DNA of 64,000 bases from Streptomyces lydicus (GCF_001729485.1 NZ_CP017157.1:7006001-7070000), one strand, 5' to 3'. Shown: positions 7,339-15,701, counted from the stretch's first letter. The notes: a model not told the origin generated them from the sequence alone. A program made the numbers and translations.

Positions 7339-8584
7339 ATGGTGAGTGCTTTACGTTTCGGCCCGGAACTTCGCCGTTTGCGACAGGAAGCGGGGCTTAC
7401 TCTGACCGAGTTCTCCGTGGCGCTCAACTACGACAAGGGACACCTCAGCAAGGTCGAGCGCGGGGAGCGTTCTGCGTCACCCGAACTGGCCCAGCGGTGC
7501 GACGCCTTCCTCGGGGCGAACGGCGAGCTGCAGCGGCTCATCGTCCGCCCAGAGACCGACTCGAACACCACCGAAACCCCCGCTACTCCGAGCCTCTGGC
7601 TCGTCGGGCGCCGGGAGGTCCTCGCGGCGGGTACGGGAGCGCTGATCGACCTCGGCCTGAAACTCGGCGGTCAGGCGTCCTCTGCCGCCGACCCCCTCCT
7701 TCCCTCCTTCCGTGCGCAGTTCGATCAGCTGCGAAAGCTTGGCCAGTCCACCTCACCGAAGGTTCTGCCTTCCCCTGCTGGAGACGCAGACGCGCACGGT
7801 CGCCGGGCTGGCCACCGACGCCCCGTCCGTTACCCGAGCCCCAGCGCTCCTACTCGCGTCGCGGTTCGCGGAGTTCACCGGCTGGATGGCCCAGGAGGCC
7901 GGGGACAGCGGCGCGGCGCTCGGCTGGACCGGTGAGGCCGCCGAACTGGCACGCGCCGGGGGCGATCCGTACCTCGGTTCCTATGCGCTCGTGCGACGCG
8001 CCCTGGTCACGCTCTACGGCGGGGACGCTGCGGGCACCATCGCCCTGGCCCGCCGGGCCCAGAGCAACGCACTCCCGCCGCGCATCCGGGGACTTGCTGC
8101 CCAACGGGAGGCGCAGGGACACGCACTGGTCGGCGACGAACGCGACTGCCTCCGCAGCCTCGACAGGGCACGGGAACTGCTCGACAGCGACGATGCCCGC
8201 AGCGGCACCGAGCCCGTGATGGGCACCACCCACGTGAGCGACCCAGCGGCGATGACGACCGGCTGGTGCCTGCACGACCTCGGTCGCCCCAAGGCCGCCG
8301 CCGAGGTCCTGGACCGGGAGTGCCGCCGCCTCCCGCCACACGCGCTGCGAACCCGCGCCAGGTACGGCTTCCGCAGGTCCTTGGCCCACGCCGCCTCCGG
8401 AGAGGTCGAGCACGCATGCACAATCGCCGGTGAGCTGCTGGCGGTGATGCCAGCTGTGCCCTCGGCGACGGTGAACAGCGACGTCCGGCGTCTCGCGCGG
8501 GAACTCTCGCGGTTCCGGAGCAGCCGGGCCGTACGCCAGCTGCAACCGGCGCTGGCGCAGGTACTCGCCCCCGCACACGACTGA
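7339..8584 (+). pseudogene. XRE-type regulator with TPR-like C-terminus, single frameshift
   Basis: The ATG at 7339 has an excellent ribosome-binding site (GGGGAGG). The first frame gives a Cro/C1-type helix-turn-helix (residues ~5-60; LRRLRQEAGLTLTEFSVALN, then YDKGHLSKVERGERSASPEL) and a linker ending SPKVL. The rest (LETQTRTVAGLATDAP, then AEFTGWMAQEAG to QVLAPAHD) continues only in the +2 frame, up to the stop at 8582-8584. Removing one C near 7770 would restore a protein of about 414 residues, a common Streptomyces type of XRE plus tetratricopeptide-like repeats. Either the gene is freshly broken or the base is a sequencing error. Confidence 0.75.
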
Positions 8585-8712
8585 TACCGGCTCCACGACC
8601 AACACCGGCTCGAGCCGCCCGGCTCGCCGGACTACCTGGTCTCTCCGGCCCTCCGGATCCCACGAGCCCGACGCGCCACACCGCGCCCCCGGCTCCCTCG
8701 GGCTAGCCGCGA

Positions 8713-8780
8713 CGTGTGACGCGCCGGGCGGCATACCTCCATCCGTGCGCCCTCCCACGGATGCGCCATGCCGTCACACG
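8713..8780. promoter_or_regulatory. nested inverted repeats upstream of the TIR operon
   Basis: An outer pair, CGTGTGACG (8713-8721) and CGTCACACG (8772-8780), encloses an inner pair, CATCCGTG (8740-8747) and CACGGATG (8756-8763). All arms are perfect complements. The structure ends about 100 bp before the TIR start codon and could be an operator or an RNA structure in the leader. The rest of 8585-8883 has no recognisable gene. Confidence 0.4.
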
Positions 8781-8883
8781 GTCGGGACCTCATGGCCCGG
8801 GCGGGACCGGGGCCCGCTCCGCAGCCCCCGTGCTCGTACCTATTCACCCCTTCTTCCGTCTTCCTCTCACGAAGGGAACCTTC

Positions 8884-9678
8884 ATGCCCGACGTCTTCGT
8901 CAACTACCGCACAGGCGACGAGGAATCCGCCGCGACCATGATCGCTCGGGAACTCGCCCGACGTTTCGGCGCCGAGCGGATCTTCTTCGCCAGCAACTCG
9001 ATCGAGCTCGGACACCGCTTCCCGACGGAACTGGTCAGGGCGGTGGAGGAGTGCGAGGCGCTCCTCGCCGTGATCGGCCCGCGCTGGGCGGAGGTGCTGG
9101 GGGTCGACGGCCGCCCCGCCCTCGAAGCCGAGCAGGACTGGACCCGACGTGAGATCCAGACAGCGCTCGACCGCGGGATCCTGGTGATCCCCGTGCTCGT
9201 CGGAAAGGCCACGCGGATCGACCGCGCCGCCCTCCCGGACGGCCTGTGGGAGCTGGCGGACTGCCAGTACAGGCGGTTCGACCACCGCAACGCCGAGTCG
9301 GACCTGACGGCGCTCGGCGACGCCCTCGCCCGGCTTCTACCCGACCTGGGCGCGGTGGATCGCGACGCCCGTGCGGCACGGGAGCGAGGAGAGGCGAAGT
9401 CCCGCCAGAAACCGGCCCAGGATGTCGGGCACACCAGGATGCGGACGCGCGACGTCGAGCAGCGCGTACGCGGCGGCATCGGAAACCTCAACGGCGACCT
9501 GTCCGGCACCTTCGTCAACGAGCCGCACGGGCCCGTGAACACCGGCCGCGGGCACCAGTACAACGCCCCCCACTTCCAGGGCGACAACACCGGGGTCCAG
9601 TTCACCGCAGGCGACAACAGCAGTACGGTCCGCCAGCGCTTCGAGCGCGAGCGCCGGCGCTCGGACGACGGGCGATGA
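8884..9678 (+). CDS. TIR-domain effector with C-terminal Gly/Asn/Gln signalling tail
   Basis: 264 residues. Residues 1-150 are a bacterial TIR domain: DVFVNYRTGDE at 3-13, FFASNSIELG at 34-43, and WTRREI at 86-91 with a Glu at 90 in the helix that carries the catalytic Glu of NAD-cleaving TIRs. A charged linker follows. The tail (~195-250) is low complexity, rich in G, N, Q, T and D, with GPVNTGRGHQY at 216-226, then GDNTGVQFTAGDNSSTV. GPVN-x-G-x-G-x-QY recurs at residues 14-24 of the next protein. The ATG follows GAAGGGAA. The stop overlaps the next start by 4 bp (ATGA). Probable role: NAD-depleting or signalling effector, triggered through its tail by the partner; the trigger is inferred. 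Confidence 0.88.
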   Translation: MPDVFVNYRTGDEESAATMIARELARRFGAERIFFASNSIELGHRFPTELVRAVEECEALLAVIGPRWAEVLGVDGRPALEAEQDWTRREIQTALDRGILVIPVLVGKATRIDRAALPDGLWELADCQYRRFDHRNAESDLTALGDALARLLPDLGAVDRDARAARERGEAKSRQKPAQDVGHTRMRTRDVEQRVRGGIGNLNGDLSGTFVNEPHGPVNTGRGHQYNAPHFQGDNTGVQFTAGDNSSTVRQRFERERRRSDDGR

Positions 9679-11660
9679 CGGAGCAGGACCGCATCACCGT
9701 CAACGGTCCGCGTGGCCCGGTGAACAACGGCATGGGTCCCCAGTACGTCTTTTACGGCGCCAGCGCGGATTGGATGATCCGCAAAGGGGTCGAGTCCCTC
9801 CGGATCGTCCGCGAGGCCCGGATGCGCCTGGCCGACCGGTTCGTTCCGCCAGCGGGCTACCGCATCGCCGCCGATCGCCTGGAGAAGCCCGGATCGGTGG
9901 CGCTGCTGGAGGCTCCGCCCGGCAGCGGCCGCCGCGCCGCAGCAATCATGCTGTTGCACGGGCTCGGTGAGGACGGGGACGCCGACGAGGAGGGGGCCCG
10001 GTTCGAGGAGCTGCCCGCCACCGACCAGGAAGAGGACTCTCTCGCCCCCGGTGAGGGGGACCGCTTCCTCCTCGACCTCTCCGGGATTGCCGACGAGGAG
10101 ACGTACGCCAAGGCCCAGCGCCGCATGGCCGTGCGCCTGTCACAGGTCCAGGAGGCGGGGGCCCACATGGTCGTCGTCCTGCCGTCGGGCATGGAGCACG
10201 CCCACGCGTCAGACCTCGAACCGCACACGGTGATGCTGGGACGCCCCCGGGGCGTCGCCGTCCTCACCCGGCACCTCCGCATGGACCGGATGGTCTTCCG
10301 CCCCTCGGACCTGGGTAGCACCGACCTCCAGCGCCTGTGCGACCGCTCCCCCATGCGGGAACTAGCACGGCTTGCGGGGCTGGTGAGGACCGCTCGCGAC
10401 AGCGGCCGGTTCGGCGCCGACTTCGCCGGATGGCTCGACCAGGCTATGCACGCCGTGACCGACCGTGCCGGTGAGGTGGGCGGACAGGTGAACACGGCCC
10501 ACACCGCGCCCGAGCGGGCCCTGCTGCTCGCGACGGCGGTGTTCGAGGAGACCCGCGCCGATACGGTCTACGAGGCGTGGCACGGCCTGATGAGGACGGT
10601 GAGGCACGAGGTAGAGGCGACGACCGAGCTCGCGCGGACGGATTTTGGCAAGCAGTTGGAGGCGCTCGGGATCGAACGGGACCCGGACGACCGGCTCCGC
10701 TTCGAGCGGCTGGCCTATGCCGACGCGGTACGGACGTACTTCTGGGCGAACTTCCCCGGGGTGCGCGACGATCTCAGGGACTGGATCGGTCATGCCGCCG
10801 GGCTGCGCGGTCTGACCACTGACGACCAGGTGAACGTCGTCGTCCGCTTCGGCGAGCGGGCTCTGGCCGTCGGGCGGCCCGACCACCTCTTCGACCTCGT
10901 GGTGCGCTGGGCGGACCGCGCGACCGGGTCGTCCAGGGACCCGCGAGCCGTGGCGGCACTCGAACTCGGTCTCGGTCACGAGAGGTTCGGGGGCTGGTTC
11001 CGTAGGCGGATGTACGAGTGCGTGAGGTCTGGCCCCTTGTCGGACGGCCTCATCCGCGTCCTGACCGCCGCCTGCCTCCACAGCCTCGGCGCGACGCACC
11101 CGGATCAGGCGATGGTGCGGCTCTGCTACCTCGCCGTACGGAAGGGGGAGGCAGCGCGCGGGGCCCGGGAAGCACTTCTCACCCTCGCCGGGCGCGACCG
11201 TCGGCTCTACCGGCTGCTGATCGACCGTCTGCGGGATCGGACGCGCCGGGAGCCGCGCGAAGCCGAGCCCCATCTCCAGCTGCTCATTGAACTGTTGAAG
11301 AGCAATCGGGCACCGGCCCCGCCGCCGTGGCCGGACCTGTTCCTGGGCTGGGAGACAGTTTTCTCTCAGCCCCCAACGGAGCTCTGGAACCCGCTGGTGA
11401 GTAGCTGGCTGAACGCCGTGGCGGGCGACAGTACGCAGGAGATGGCGCTGGACGTCATGGTGGGGGCGGCAAACGGCCGTACGACCGCTCTCCACCGCCT
11501 CTACGCCATTGCCTGCGACTGGGCGGGGCTCGCACGCCAGCCGTCCGGGGCGGCCGTCGCCGCCCTCTTCTGGCAACACATCGACCACGCGCAGTACGCC
11601 CGCACGGAGAGTGCGCAGCGTACGGGCGCCGGACCACGGACCACGGAAGAGGCACGATGA
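9675..11660 (+). CDS. STAND/NLR-like protein with degenerate P-loop
   Basis: 661 residues, translationally coupled to the TIR gene. The extreme N-terminus (NGPRGPVNNGMGPQYVFYG, 10-28) matches the TIR protein's tail motif. A nucleotide-binding-like region follows: EAPPGSGRRA at 79-88 sits where a Walker A would be but has Arg for the Lys and for the Ser/Thr. FLLDLSG at 131-137 resembles Walker B, and HMVVVLPSG at 164-172 resembles the next strand. The remaining ~480 residues are mostly helical, with no recognisable repeat family, and may form the sensor. It has no membrane segment. I infer a sensor/scaffold for the TIR effector; a non-ATP-binding helical protein is the main alternative. Confidence 0.75.
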   Translation: MTEQDRITVNGPRGPVNNGMGPQYVFYGASADWMIRKGVESLRIVREARMRLADRFVPPAGYRIAADRLEKPGSVALLEAPPGSGRRAAAIMLLHGLGEDGDADEEGARFEELPATDQEEDSLAPGEGDRFLLDLSGIADEETYAKAQRRMAVRLSQVQEAGAHMVVVLPSGMEHAHASDLEPHTVMLGRPRGVAVLTRHLRMDRMVFRPSDLGSTDLQRLCDRSPMRELARLAGLVRTARDSGRFGADFAGWLDQAMHAVTDRAGEVGGQVNTAHTAPERALLLATAVFEETRADTVYEAWHGLMRTVRHEVEATTELARTDFGKQLEALGIERDPDDRLRFERLAYADAVRTYFWANFPGVRDDLRDWIGHAAGLRGLTTDDQVNVVVRFGERALAVGRPDHLFDLVVRWADRATGSSRDPRAVAALELGLGHERFGGWFRRRMYECVRSGPLSDGLIRVLTAACLHSLGATHPDQAMVRLCYLAVRKGEAARGAREALLTLAGRDRRLYRLLIDRLRDRTRREPREAEPHLQLLIELLKSNRAPAPPPWPDLFLGWETVFSQPPTELWNPLVSSWLNAVAGDSTQEMALDVMVGAANGRTTALHRLYAIACDWAGLARQPSGAAVAALFWQHIDHAQYARTESAQRTGAGPRTTEEAR

Positions 11661-12946
11661 AACACCGCGCTCCCAGCCTGCTGTTCGTCGCTCTCTGCGG
11701 CCTCGCACCGTCTGTGCTCGGAAACCTCCTGCACTGGTCGGCGTGGCTCTGGGGGTTCATGTCCATGGTCACGGCATCGGGCTCCCTGCTGCTCGTGATG
11801 ACGGTCCTCAGCGGTGGACGCGCGTCGGCCGATCCGAACGAGCCCGGGGAACCTGAGCCACCCGCGGCGCCGGCCGAGCAGCCATACCAGGAGACGCGGG
11901 TGGTAGACGCGGCGCTGCCGAGCGCGGCCGACGGCTACGACTTCCTCTTCTCCGCCACCGTGTGGTGGAAACCGGTCCCCAGCCACGCCGGCCGGGCCGG
12001 CGGCGCCTCATCGGCCCTCGCCGTTTCCTCGGTCGTCAGTCGAGCCCTGGAGGTCGTCCGCCATGAGGAGCCCGGCCGGGCGAACTCTGCTCGGTATCTC
12101 CTGGAGGGGGAGCTCGGCGTCCCGCTCCAGGACCGGAGCGGACGGGTGAAGGCCCTGGCGGCCGATGTGACGCTGACCCTCGCCCCCGCCGACCGCGAGC
12201 GCCTGCGGAAGCTGAAGGACCTTCGCAAGGACGAGGAACTTTGGGAGTACGAGCGTCAGCATGAGCGCAACAAGCGGCGCTACCTCGGTAGCGACGTGCT
12301 CAAGAGCGCGGGCAGCGCGGTGGTGTGGTGGCTTGCCCGTCACGAGAACGAGATCGAGAAGGCGGTCGACATGATCGGTCCGCTCGCCCAGATTGCGGCG
12401 GCGGCCAACGACGAGGAGGTGCCTGAACTCTTCCGCCACCTGCTCGTCCCGCCCGTGGGCGCGCGGAGGGAAGGGACTGTCGGAGGCCCGCTGTGGGACG
12501 GACACAACCAGGGAGGAGCAGCGTTCGACCACGAGGAGGAAGTAGGGGTTTCGGATCGGCTCCTCCTGTTGCTGGCGGCGGTTGGTCTGAAGCCGGACAT
12601 GGACGAGTACACGGTGTTCGTGCACCGTGTGGTGCGGAGCCTCGAAGCGGCTGGGCTGGACGAGGCCGCCGAGGAGATCAGGCGACTCCTTCTCTCGACG
12701 CCCGACGAAGACGGGGAGGGGCCGGACGGTGAACCTTCGGGCGAGGGCTTCACGGGGGACTCGCCGTTCACCGACACGGCTGCAGGCACGTTCACGCCGG
12801 GGGCAGCGGAGAGCGGCGCGGGTGAACGGAACCACGGCTGGCAGGAAGCGCCCGAAGACGACATGACACCTCCGCACTTCTGGGACATCCCGCAAAGCCC
12901 GCACCGGCCCGCTGCACCTCGCGCACGGGACGAGGACGAGAGCTGA
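11657..12946 (+). CDS. membrane-anchored protein of the TIR operon, possibly SPFH-like
   Basis: 429 residues. It starts at an ATG overlapping the upstream stop by 4 bp. Two N-terminal hydrophobic helices (~7-25 and ~29-52) are followed by a Pro/Glu linker. A cytoplasmic region (~80-260) begins GYDFLFSATVWW, then has a charged helical stretch (LRKLKDLRKDEELWEYERQ) and VVWWLARHENEIEKA. This layout loosely resembles SPFH/band-7 proteins, but I cannot confirm it. The C-terminal ~100 residues are acidic and disordered, ending HFWDIPQSPHRP. It may tether or regulate the TIR/STAND pair at the membrane. Confidence 0.75.
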   Translation: MKHRAPSLLFVALCGLAPSVLGNLLHWSAWLWGFMSMVTASGSLLLVMTVLSGGRASADPNEPGEPEPPAAPAEQPYQETRVVDAALPSAADGYDFLFSATVWWKPVPSHAGRAGGASSALAVSSVVSRALEVVRHEEPGRANSARYLLEGELGVPLQDRSGRVKALAADVTLTLAPADRERLRKLKDLRKDEELWEYERQHERNKRRYLGSDVLKSAGSAVVWWLARHENEIEKAVDMIGPLAQIAAAANDEEVPELFRHLLVPPVGARREGTVGGPLWDGHNQGGAAFDHEEEVGVSDRLLLLLAAVGLKPDMDEYTVFVHRVVRSLEAAGLDEAAEEIRRLLLSTPDEDGEGPDGEPSGEGFTGDSPFTDTAAGTFTPGAAESGAGERNHGWQEAPEDDMTPPHFWDIPQSPHRPAAPRARDEDES

Positions 12947-12970
12947 TCCGGTAGGCGGTCGGCCCTTCGA

Positions 12971-13007
12971 GGCTCCCCTTCACCGCACACCGCGGGGGGG
13001 GGGAGCC
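12971..13007 (+). terminator. hairpin with a 10-G tract after the TIR operon
   Basis: GGCTCCCC (12971-12978) pairs with GGGGAGCC (13000-13007), 25 bp after the operon's last stop codon. The 3' side of the loop runs into ten consecutive G residues (12994-13003). Terminator function is plausible although no T-run follows. Confidence 0.45.
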
Positions 13008-13613
13008 CACGGGTCAACGTCTTCAACGCACTCGAGACGAAAGCAGCCTGAGATTCGCGGCACCCGAGCCCCGAATTGTCACTCTCTGCGATGACCGCGT
13101 CATGGGCTTGCCACTCGCTGGCTGGAGCGGGCCCCTCGTTGCTGGGGCGACACAGAAATCCGGTGATCTTTTTCAGTCGACAACACGTCGACGCGGCCGC
13201 GTGAGTCGGCGCACGTCGCCCAGCCGCTGAGATAGCAGCCGAAAGTCACCTGCCACCGTGAGCACATCGAGGATCCACTGCCCCCGGCGATCCGATTCGT
13301 CGTGTGCATCGCCTCAGGCTGCGCGCGGCAAGTCCGGAAGACGCCATTCGCGCACGACGGCGAAAGGGTCCGCAGTGATCAGAGTCTCTAGCCATTCCAG
13401 GCCCCAGCGGACTTGAGCGGCGGCGTAACCGCTTCCCCGAATGCCGGACTCATCCAGCACGCTGCGGACCCTGCGCGGACAGCAAAGGCCGCCCAACCCG
13501 CTCCTCGCAGGTCAGACGGCCTTCGCCGGACGTCTTAGACGTTGGGAACCGGAACGTTCATGGCACCCTCTACTTCCCAGTGCTCCCAAGGGTTTCTGCC
13601 CCTCAAAGGGGCG
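13008..13613. other. gene-poor stretch left of the integrase
   Basis: No confident gene. A leftward 60-codon frame (13314-13496) ends in a protein-like sequence (YAAAQVRWGLEWLETLITAD, then PFAVVREWRLPDLPRAA) but has no ribosome-binding site, so it may be the tail of a lost gene. Another short leftward frame ends at 13535 (NPWEHWEVEGAMNVPVPNV) and is crossed by the repeat at 13614. Both look like truncated remnants at the element boundary. Confidence 0.35.
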
Positions 13614-13655
13614 CAGGGTCAGCACCAAGTCAGCACCGTGTCGATCAGTCAGCAC
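13614..13655. repeat. left boundary repeat / integrase arm-type sites
   Basis: CAGGGTCAGCACCAAGTCAG (13614-13633, continuing CAC to 13636) matches 30758-30780 at 22 of 23 positions. Inside, GTCAGCAC occurs at 13619-13626 and 13629-13636, and again at about 13648-13655, immediately beside the integrase stop codon. Repeated short sites next to int on one side, with a copy 17.1 kb away, are what tyrosine-integrase arm sites look like after integration. Confidence 0.6.
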
Positions 13656-13656
13656 G

Positions 13657-14856
13657 TCACGCCGCCAGCGTCTTCGCCGGAGCCGACGCCTGACGGGGAA
13701 CGGACGGGCGCAGCGCCTCCTGCATGACGTCCCGGCAGCGGTCCCACGCCTCCGGCACGAGGTGCCCGTACGTGTCAACGGTCGTCTTGATGTTGCGGTG
13801 GCCGAGCCAGCGGCTCGCCTCGTGGATCGGGACACCGTTCGCCAGCGCCGTCGAGGCGAAGAAGTGCCGCAGGGAATGCGGGGTGTACTTCGGCTTCCCG
13901 TCCGGCGTCTCCACACCGGCCGCCTTCAGCGCCTTGCGCCAGTGGTAGCCGTACGTCGACGCAGTGGGCATCTTGCCCTTGCCGCGCTCACGAGGGGCAA
14001 ACAGCACCTCCAGGCCGTCCAGCTCAACCGTCCCCCAGCGCTTCAAGTGCAGCCCGATCTCCTGATCGAGAAAGGTCGGCGTAGGTACGTCTCGAAACTC
14101 CTCCGCCGTACGGTGCTTAAGCGGCACGAAGCGCGTGACGCAGTCACCCTGGTTCGCCTTCGCGCTGATCTGGCGTCGCAGCCGGAGGAAACCGTCCCGC
14201 TGACAGTCGGCCGAGAAACCGAGAGCCTCACTGATACGCAGGCCCGCGCCCGCCTGGAGCCACACGGTGAGCCGGTACTGCTCGGACATGGCCGCTGCGA
14301 TGGCGTACACCTCGGCCAGTGTCGGGATCTCGTCGGGATCGACCGCAGCGCCCGCCGCCTTGAGCGGCGACACCTCGTCGCACGGACTGTCGGGTATCCG
14401 GCGCTCCTTCACGGCCGCCGTCATCATGCTGCGCAGGATGTTCAGGCGGTCGTTGACCGTCGCGGCTGTCAACCCACGGCCGACCATCGAGGCATGGAGC
14501 TTCTTCACGTCCGCGACGGTCAGGCCGGCGAGGGTGCGGGAGCCCAGCTCCGGTATCAGGTAGTTGGAGAGGAAGCCCTGGTAGTTGCGCCGCGTGGACT
14601 CGTTCACCTGGTGCTGCTCCAGCCACTCCTCGGCCCACTTGCGCAGCGAGATCTGGCCGAGCTGGGGGTCGATGTAGACACCCTGCCGCTTGTCGTTCTC
14701 CGCCTTGACGCCGAAGCTCTCGGCTTCCTTCTTCGTGGGGAACGACCTCTCCCGCTGCCGCGCACTCCTCCCTCCCGGCTCCCGGTAGCGGACCGTCCAC
14801 CGGTGCCCGCACCGGGTCTTGTTCCGGCAGTCACACTTCTTCAGTACCTGCGCCAC
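13657..14856 (-). CDS. tyrosine recombinase / integrase
   Basis: 399 residues. Catalytic residues of the phage-integrase family are in place: Arg207 (GAGLRISEALG), His327-x-x-Arg330 (PHSLRHFFAS), His353 (WLGHRNIKTT) and Tyr363 (DTYGHL). The N-terminus has a small Cys/His cluster (CDCRNKTRCGH) seen in actinobacterial integrases, then an AP2-like arm-binding region and a SAM-like core-binding domain (~68-150). The GTG start (14854-14856) overlaps the end of the upstream gene by 26 bp, so the two are translationally coupled. It should integrate and excise the 13.6-30.8 kb element. Confidence 0.95.
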   Translation of the reverse strand: MAQVLKKCDCRNKTRCGHRWTVRYREPGGRSARQRERSFPTKKEAESFGVKAENDKRQGVYIDPQLGQISLRKWAEEWLEQHQVNESTRRNYQGFLSNYLIPELGSRTLAGLTVADVKKLHASMVGRGLTAATVNDRLNILRSMMTAAVKERRIPDSPCDEVSPLKAAGAAVDPDEIPTLAEVYAIAAAMSEQYRLTVWLQAGAGLRISEALGFSADCQRDGFLRLRRQISAKANQGDCVTRFVPLKHRTAEEFRDVPTPTFLDQEIGLHLKRWGTVELDGLEVLFAPRERGKGKMPTASTYGYHWRKALKAAGVETPDGKPKYTPHSLRHFFASTALANGVPIHEASRWLGHRNIKTTVDTYGHLVPEAWDRCRDVMQEALRPSVPRQASAPAKTLAA

Positions 14857-15394
14857 TCTTCATCCCCCTGAGTATCTGTACGGCCTTGTCCGTGAGCTGT
14901 CCGCCCGCTTTCCCTTCGACCTTCGTCAGGAACCCCCTCTGCCGGGCGGCGCGCAGGTGCCCCTTCACGGTGGCCGGGTTCAAGCCGAAGCCCACCGCCA
15001 GGCGCTGAGCCGGGGCACGCTCCCCCGCATCCACGAAGTGCACGTAGAGGGCAGACAGCACCGCCAGGCGCTCGTCCGTGAGACCGCTCGGGAGAGAAGC
15101 CAGCCGCTTGCCAAGCTGGCGGATATCCATGTCAGCAGGCTTCTCAAGGGACCGCATCGCGGCGAAGTCCCGACTCGGCGTCGTATTGATCCGCCGGAGA
15201 ACGGTGCTGGAGATACCCCGCGCGACCTCCTGCGGATCAGCGTCGTCCGCAGGAACCACATGGACCTCACGCGGCCCTACCGATCCGCCGGTGCCCTCGG
15301 GCCAGTACATAGTCACCACCCATGCACCCGTGCGCTTGATGACGGTCACACCATTCCGCGGTTCGGGCCCTGGTGGCTGAGGTGTCGAGTTCAT
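14831..15394 (-). CDS. DNA-binding regulator coupled to the integrase
   Basis: 187 residues from the ATG at 15392-15394 (MNSTPQPPG). An upstream in-frame start is possible but would run through the palindromic operator. The C-terminal third reads as a winged helix: LTDERLAVLSALYVHFVDAG, then PAQRLAVGFGLNPATVKGHL and AARQRGFLTKVEGKAGGQLT. The N-terminal part (GVTVIKRTGAWVVTMYWPEG) is unrecognised. It is transcribed into int and diverges from the excisionase. A likely role is binding the perfect inverted repeat between the two genes to control integration versus excision; this is inferred from position. Confidence 0.75.
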   Translation of the reverse strand: MNSTPQPPGPEPRNGVTVIKRTGAWVVTMYWPEGTGGSVGPREVHVVPADDADPQEVARGISSTVLRRINTTPSRDFAAMRSLEKPADMDIRQLGKRLASLPSGLTDERLAVLSALYVHFVDAGERAPAQRLAVGFGLNPATVKGHLRAARQRGFLTKVEGKAGGQLTDKAVQILRGMKSGAGTEEV

Positions 15395-15424
15395 ATCCGA
15401 ACCGTAGGCAGGCGCCACAGCCTC

Positions 15425-15457
15425 GTCAAGTCCGGATGTGACAGATCCGGACTTGAC
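15425..15457. promoter_or_regulatory. perfect 13-bp inverted-repeat operator in divergent promoter region
   Basis: GTCAAGTCCGGAT (15425-15437), 7 nt spacer, then ATCCGGACTTGAC (15445-15457): a flawless dyad midway between the divergent regulator-int and excisionase genes. The symmetry and location fit the binding site of a dimeric regulator, most likely one of the two flanking proteins. Confidence 0.75.
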
Positions 15458-15518
15458 CACGCCGAACCTGCGCGCTCAAGATGTGCGGGTCCGCCCATGC
15501 ATCGACAGGAGCTCGCCT

Positions 15519-15701
15519 TTGCACCACCACCGCCTCATGACCGTTGACGAGCTGGCCGAGTACCTGGGCAAGAAGCCCGCGTGGATCTACAACAACCACC
15601 GGATGCTCGGCATCCCGTCCCGGAAGGTCGGCGGCAGCCTGCGCTTCCGACTGTCAGAGGTTGACCGCTGGATCGATCGGGAGTGCCCGGTCTCGGCCTG
15701 A
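15519..15701 (+). CDS. excisionase-like helix-turn-helix protein (AlpA/MerR type)
   Basis: 60 residues from a TTG (15519) with AGGAG 7 nt before it; an ATG at 15537 in the same frame would give 54 residues. The sequence LMTVDELAEYLGKKPAWIYN, then GIPSRKVGGSLRFRLSEVDR-WI, is the classic winged-helix fold of small excisionase/AlpA proteins that bend DNA at att sites. It diverges from the regulator-integrase pair and precedes the RepA-like ATPase, the usual order in actinobacterial integrated elements. Confidence 0.85.
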   Translation: MHHHRLMTVDELAEYLGKKPAWIYNNHRMLGIPSRKVGGSLRFRLSEVDRWIDRECPVSA

